A DNA stretch of 49,796 nt from Comamonadaceae bacterium UBA2334. GTDB lineage: Bacteria > Pseudomonadota > Gammaproteobacteria > Burkholderiales > Burkholderiaceae_C. Below the pieces are notes generated by a model. The model saw only the letters and a list, made by a program, of their open reading frames with translations. It did not search any database and had not been told where the DNA came from. The stretch spans positions 6,198-55,993 of the forward strand of contig DDUQ01000015.1 in NCBI GenBank assembly GCA_002344885.1, written 5' to 3'. Below are positions 45,515 to 49,796 of this stretch, piece by piece. How positions within the stretch are numbered: position 1 is the stretch's first letter; each line of letters starts with the position of its first letter. Both the position numbers and the translations under genes were made by a program.

Positions 45515-47815
45515 TCAGGTGCTCGCCAGGCGATCGGCCAAAGCGGATGCGTCCAGGGGCGGGCACAACCAATAGCCTTGGCCTTCTCTGCAGCCCTGCG
45601 CCTGGAAGCTTTCAAGCTGTGCCTCGGTTTCGATGCCTTCGGCACACGTGGTCAGGCCCAGCTGGGTGGCCATGATGAGAAGCCACTGTGCTTCATCCGG
45701 CAAAGCGCCGTCGGCCGCTTGTGACGGGAAGGCCGTCCGGTCCAATTTGAAACGTTTGAGCTTCAATGCACGCAAGCTCAACAGAGACGCCCGGCTGTTG
45801 CCGAAGTCGTCGATGGCAATGGTGATGCCCAGCTGCTGTATTTTAGATAGCTGATTGATCAATTCGGTATTGCGCAAGGCGGCGTTTGCATCTGTCAACT
45901 CGAGTTCGAGCTGATGGGCTTTGACGCCGCTCCTGATGAGAAGTGCGTTCAACCGTTGCGCAAAATCGGGTTCATGCAACTGTGTCGTCGCGACGTTGAC
46001 CGTCACACGAAAGTCCGGCGTGACGGTGTCCTGCAACGCCACGCGCCAGGCGAGTGCCTGTTCGATCACCCAGTAGCCCAGGCGAACGATGAGCCCCGAT
46101 TGCTCGGCAATGGGCACAAACTGCTTGGGCAAGGTGACGTCACCGTGGGGGGCCGGCCAGCGCAGCAGTGCCTCGGCGCCGTTGTAGCGGCCGGTTTGGA
46201 GGTCGACGATCGGTTGGTAGAGCAGGCTCAGCTGATCTGCTTCGAATGCCGCATGCAGATCCCGTGTGAGTTGCTGCCGGGTACGGTTGCTGGCCAGCAA
46301 AGCGGCATCGAACTGAAGGCCGAAGCCACGCTGGCTGACCTTTGCGGCCAGCAGGGCCATTTCGGCGCGCTTGATCAGGCTGGGTTGTCCAGGCGCGTCA
46401 TCGGTGGTTCGTGCCGCGCCCATGGTGACGGAGAGGCGCTGCGGCTCCACATCTTCAATCGTGAAAGGCGCTGAAAACAGATCGTGCACCGCAGCCAGCG
46501 ACACTTCCCCGGCGGGGCCCAGCACCGCGAAAAGGTCGCCGGCCAGCCGCGCCACACAGGTGCGGTCGCTGAAAGCGGTTGACAGCCTGATGGCCACCGC
46601 GACCAGTATCGAATCTGCAAAGTGCTCGTCGGCATGGCTCAGATGCTTGGAAAAATCGTCAATGTCCACCAGCACCAACCTGGCATCCAACCGGGCTGCG
46701 TCGTCAATGGCCTTCAGCAGCGCGTTGCGGTTGGGAATCGACAACTCGGTGTCCGTGTAGGCCAGCGTGTTGACGGCTTCGAACAGCTGAAGATGCTCCA
46801 GCGTTGCCGAAATGTTGCTGCAGAACACGTCGAGCAGCTGCCTTTCAACATCGGTTGGCGGGTGGGGCATGTCGATGAAGGCCGCCAGCGCCCGCTTGTC
46901 GTTGCCTGAAATGAACAGGTTGGTGCCGTCGTCGTAGCTGGACTGTCGGGAGGCCAGTGTGCGGTGCAAATTGCTGCAGATGCGTGGGTCGGGGATCGTG
47001 TCCAGTGGCAGCCCCGTCCAGTCGGCAAACTGGCCACCCCCCGCCAGCACCACGGGGTAGGAGTCAGGGTTCTCCAGGATGGCACAGACCAGCGACTCGG
47101 TCGGCACGTTCAGCAAGGCGCACAGTTGTGTCACCAGCCCGGAGGAAAAGTTGGACACGCTGGCCGGGTCGCTCAGTTCGCGCATGCTGGTCAGTACCTG
47201 CTCCAGACCCTGCCGTCCGGCATCCAGCCTGCGAATGAGCGCATACGCTCGCAGCGCAATGGTGATGCTGGTGAACAACCGGGTACGGGTGAGTTCGGAC
47301 TTGGTCTTGTAGTCGTTGATGTCGAGGTTCTTGATCGTCTCGATCTCAGGCGCATAGCCTGGTTGCCCGGTGCGCAGGATGATCCGCATGTTGCGGTTGT
47401 GCAGCTCATCGCGTATGTGGCGGACGAGGTCGAGGCCCGCATTCTCGTTTTCCATGACCACGTCCACGATGGCCAGGGCAAAGTCCTGCTGGGTTGCCAG
47501 GATGTCTCTGGCCTGCGCACCCGAGTAGGCGGACTGGATGTCGAGCTGCCTGCCTTCGATGGGCACTGTACCGAGCGCGAGCGTGGTGGCCGCGTGAACA
47601 TCGTGGTCATCGTCCACCAGCAACACCTTCCATACCGGTTGGTTGGCGGCAGGCAGGGGTGACTGCTCGGGTTCGTCAAAAAAAGCAGGTCGTCCGAAGA
47701 CTCGCTCATGGCTGTTGCTCCATTCACCAAGGGTCCAGCGGCCATTGTCGCAGCTGGCCAACCGTGTGTTCAGGCCCATTGGAGCATCGGGCCTGAAAAA
47801 AAGGCATGGGCACAT
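45515..47815 (-). CDS. REC-DUF3369-GGDEF-EAL c-di-GMP phosphodiesterase response regulator
   Basis: A 766-residue response regulator. The REC domain (KVLLVDDDHDVHAATTLAL, phosphoacceptor in AIVDVVMENENAGLDLV, then RTGQPGYAPE) is followed by a DUF3369 domain (about residues 200-350), a GGDEF domain whose active-site motif is degenerate (AGDLF) and an EAL domain. The EAL part keeps E in GAEALLRW, N in NVATTQ, E in LELELTDAN, D-D in IDDFGNSRASL, K in FKLDRT, E in CAEGIETEAQ and Q in GQGYW, so it may well hydrolyse c-di-GMP, although loop 6 (normally DFGTGYSS) differs. Start is uncertain (47815 or 47779). It lies 28 bp after the chemoreceptor gene on the same strand and convergent with the large kinase. 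Confidence 0.87.
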   Translation of the reverse strand: MCPCLFFRPDAPMGLNTRLASCDNGRWTLGEWSNSHERVFGRPAFFDEPEQSPLPAANQPVWKVLLVDDDHDVHAATTLALGTVPIEGRQLDIQSAYSGAQARDILATQQDFALAIVDVVMENENAGLDLVRHIRDELHNRNMRIILRTGQPGYAPEIETIKNLDINDYKTKSELTRTRLFTSITIALRAYALIRRLDAGRQGLEQVLTSMRELSDPASVSNFSSGLVTQLCALLNVPTESLVCAILENPDSYPVVLAGGGQFADWTGLPLDTIPDPRICSNLHRTLASRQSSYDDGTNLFISGNDKRALAAFIDMPHPPTDVERQLLDVFCSNISATLEHLQLFEAVNTLAYTDTELSIPNRNALLKAIDDAARLDARLVLVDIDDFSKHLSHADEHFADSILVAVAIRLSTAFSDRTCVARLAGDLFAVLGPAGEVSLAAVHDLFSAPFTIEDVEPQRLSVTMGAARTTDDAPGQPSLIKRAEMALLAAKVSQRGFGLQFDAALLASNRTRQQLTRDLHAAFEADQLSLLYQPIVDLQTGRYNGAEALLRWPAPHGDVTLPKQFVPIAEQSGLIVRLGYWVIEQALAWRVALQDTVTPDFRVTVNVATTQLHEPDFAQRLNALLIRSGVKAHQLELELTDANAALRNTELINQLSKIQQLGITIAIDDFGNSRASLLSLRALKLKRFKLDRTAFPSQAADGALPDEAQWLLIMATQLGLTTCAEGIETEAQLESFQAQGCREGQGYWLCPPLDASALADRLAST

Positions 47816-47843
47816 TCCCTGATGTGCCAGCCCTCGGTGTGCG

Positions 47844-49769
47844 TCAGGTTGTCTTGAAGACCTGTGCGGCTTCCACCAGTTGCTGCGCCTGCTGGCGCAG
47901 GCTGGCGGCCGCAGCGGCGGACTCTTCTACCAGCGAGGCATTGTGCTGGGTGGCCTGGTCCATCAGCGAAATGGCTTGTCCGACCTCCGCCACGCTGGTG
48001 CTTTGCGCGGTGCTGGCCGAGCTGATGTCGGCCATCAGGTCTGTCACGCGTTTGATGGCCGACACCACTTCGTCCATGGTCTGACCCGCCTGGTCCACCA
48101 GTGCAGTGCCTGCGTCCACGCGCGACACGCTGGCCGAGATGAGGCCTTTGATTTCCTTGGCAGCCTCGGCCGAACGGCCCGCCAGGCTGCGAACCTCGCT
48201 GGCCACCACTGCAAAACCCCTGCCAGCCTCGCCTGCCCGGGCCGCCTCGACGGCAGCGTTCAGCGCCAGGATGTTGGTTTGGAACGCAATGCCGTCAATC
48301 ACCCCGATGATGTCGGAAATTTTGCTGGATGAGGTGTGGATGTCGCGCATGGTTTGCACCACCTCGGCCACCACTTCGCCGCCTTTGACGGCTACATCCC
48401 TGGCCTGGTGGGCCAGTTGGTCGGCATCGCGGGCGTGTTCGGCGTTTTGCTGCACATGCGATTGCAGCTGCTCCATGCTGGCAGCTGTCTGCTCCAGGGC
48501 GGCAGCGGCCTGCTCGGTACGCGCAGACAAGTCGGTATTGCCTTGCGCGATCTGCTGACTGGCAGTGGCCACACCCTGCGCATCCGTACGGACCACAGAA
48601 ACCAGCTGGTTCAGGTGCGACTGCATGGCACCGAGCGCCGCCAGCAACTGCCCTGTTTCGTTGGTGCCGCGGCGGGGCACGCTGACGGTCAGGTCACCTT
48701 GCGAAATGGCTGTCGCCACACCCACGGCCTGGGCGATGGGCTGCGTGATGCTGCTCGTGAACACCCAAGCCATGCCCACCGCAGCCAGGGTGCCTGCCAG
48801 TTGCAAAGCCAGGATCAGCACGATGCCGGTATAGAGCGACTTGACCCGGTCAGCCAGACTGGCCTGCAGGGTGGACATGGCTGTCGCGTTGAACTGGTAC
48901 ACCACATCGATGGTGCGGGTGTAGTGGTCAAAGTACTCGGCGGGGGCAAAAGTCAGCTCTGTTGCGTTGATCAGATTTTTGTCCGCCATGGCCAATGTGG
49001 CCTCCACCTGCACGCGCAAGGCATCGGCGGGTGCCTTCAGGGTCGCGGCAAATGCCGGGTTGTGCGCGGTTGCATGGCCAATGGTGGTGGTCATGTCTTC
49101 CTTCAGTTCGTTCACCCTGTCTTTGAGGGACGTCAACACGCCCTTGTCGGTCGGAGGCAGGTTGGCACGCGTCAGGAAGCCGGTGCCCATGGCCCGCATG
49201 ATGCCCAGCTTCTCGGTCAACCAGGGGCCGCTGGCAAACGACGCCATGATGAGGTTGTAGGTATCGGCCGACGGATCGGTGGTCAGGCCGTACTCGTCCA
49301 TGATGTCGGCGTTCAGACGCAACAGAGTTGTGATGAACTGGGTGTGCTGGCGGGTGCTGTCAGCTGCTGTCAGTTGTCCGCCCGACACCCCTTGTTCCAG
49401 TGCCTGCCAGCGCTCTTGTCGTTGCGACCATTGCGACTTGAGTGCAGCGCTGGCACCTGCCTGGTCGAGCTGTGCATTCATCTCGGCAACGGCCTTGTCC
49501 ACGCTGGCCTTGACAACCAGGCGGCGGTCCTTCATGGCTGCATTGCCCGACAGCACGCCCGACGACAGGCCACGGTGCTGCTGCGCAAACTGTATGACTT
49601 TTTGCAATGCCATCAAAGGCGGCATGCCCTGCGCTTCCAGTTTGGCAACCCTGACCTCCTCGAAAGACTTTGTGACATGTATCGCCGTGGGAACAGCGAT
49701 CATCAACAGGGCAATCAACCCGAGGATGACAAACTTGCGCGACAAACTCAATTGATCAAGCAGCGACAT
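47844..49769 (-). CDS. Methyl-accepting chemotaxis protein with NIT sensor domain
   Basis: A 641-residue chemoreceptor. One membrane helix (FVILGLIALLMIAVPTAI) is followed by a periplasmic NIT (nitrate/nitrite sensing) type domain of about 270 residues (FAQQHRGLSSGVLSGN is typical), a second helix (GIVLILALQLAGTLAAVGMAW), a HAMP domain (ITQPIAQAVGVATAISQGDLTVSV) and the signalling coil with the conserved hairpin (GIAFQTNILALNAAVEAARAGEAGRGFAVVASEVRSLA). The C-terminus lacks a CheB/CheR-binding pentapeptide such as NWETF. It presumably controls flagellar or pilus motility. The ATG at 49769 is 27 bp from the window edge; the ribosome site is weak (AAGAAA). Confidence 0.9.
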   Translation of the reverse strand: MSLLDQLSLSRKFVILGLIALLMIAVPTAIHVTKSFEEVRVAKLEAQGMPPLMALQKVIQFAQQHRGLSSGVLSGNAAMKDRRLVVKASVDKAVAEMNAQLDQAGASAALKSQWSQRQERWQALEQGVSGGQLTAADSTRQHTQFITTLLRLNADIMDEYGLTTDPSADTYNLIMASFASGPWLTEKLGIMRAMGTGFLTRANLPPTDKGVLTSLKDRVNELKEDMTTTIGHATAHNPAFAATLKAPADALRVQVEATLAMADKNLINATELTFAPAEYFDHYTRTIDVVYQFNATAMSTLQASLADRVKSLYTGIVLILALQLAGTLAAVGMAWVFTSSITQPIAQAVGVATAISQGDLTVSVPRRGTNETGQLLAALGAMQSHLNQLVSVVRTDAQGVATASQQIAQGNTDLSARTEQAAAALEQTAASMEQLQSHVQQNAEHARDADQLAHQARDVAVKGGEVVAEVVQTMRDIHTSSSKISDIIGVIDGIAFQTNILALNAAVEAARAGEAGRGFAVVASEVRSLAGRSAEAAKEIKGLISASVSRVDAGTALVDQAGQTMDEVVSAIKRVTDLMADISSASTAQSTSVAEVGQAISLMDQATQHNASLVEESAAAAASLRQQAQQLVEAAQVFKTT

Positions 49770-49796
49770 GGTTTCTTATATGGATGCCTCCCGGAT

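Overview
The window is a dense, high-GC chromosomal segment. Its gene content and dispersed repeats fit a betaproteobacterium of the Burkholderiales, most likely Comamonadaceae-like: Bug-type receptors, TRAP transporters, a fused 5-oxoprolinase and Comamonadaceae-style intergenic repeats. No rRNA, tRNA, CRISPR array, transposase or phage gene was seen. The taxonomic call is inference from content, not from a marker gene.

Region 1 (1-602) is the 3' end of a sulfate/thiosulfate ABC transporter ATPase gene. Region 2 (about 600-21400) is a large periplasmic alcohol-oxidation island. Its centre is a PQQ-dependent alcohol dehydrogenase (10470-12209) of the ExaA/PedH type with the extra metal-binding aspartate (D-Y-D, residues 318-320) that marks lanthanide-dependent enzymes. 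Around it lie a TonB-dependent receptor, a PedA/PedB/PedC-like ABC system (ATPase, beta-propeller protein, substrate-binding protein, ABC-2 permease) related to lanthanide-uptake genes in other bacteria, a SoxYZ-like carrier, two metallo-beta-lactamase-fold 'quinoprotein relay' proteins, three c-type cytochromes including cytochrome c-550 PedF, a MxaJ/XoxJ-like binding protein, and an AcoR/BmoR-like sigma-54 activator.

The island also holds a four-gene minus-strand operon (13616-16253) with an ExbB/MotA-like channel, an ExbD/MotB-like protein carrying a DUF2135-like domain, a membrane protein and a lipoprotein. This looks like an undescribed ion-driven envelope machine. Five operons of the island each have a -24/-12 sigma-54 promoter with exact GG-N10-GC spacing (779, 4903, 10352, 16319 minus, 19869), so the island reads as one sigma-54 regulon that includes the TonB receptor and the channel operon.

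Region 3 (21500-27390) encodes a second AcoR-like regulator that lacks the AAA+ domain, diverging from a tungsten aldehyde:ferredoxin oxidoreductase operon of the Aromatoleum AorABC type (four-cluster ferredoxin, W-subunit, FAD subunit, MoaD-like protein, small unknown protein). With region 2 this suggests alcohol to aldehyde to acid oxidation using a lanthanide-PQQ enzyme in the periplasm and a tungsten enzyme in the cytoplasm.

Region 4 (27343-35470) has a DEDDh exonuclease, a TRAP transporter (P, Q, M), a divergent MarR-like regulator with a palindrome over the dctP -35 box, and a 1274-residue fused 5-oxoprolinase/hydantoinase whose reading frame carries a 90-bp in-frame REP-like insertion. 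Region 5 (35619-49769) is a signalling block: a ComEA-like helix-hairpin-helix protein, a GspE/PilB ATPase with c-di-GMP-binding-type MshEN domains, two divergent multi-sensor histidine kinases, a REC-DUF3369-GGDEF-EAL protein and a NIT-domain chemoreceptor.
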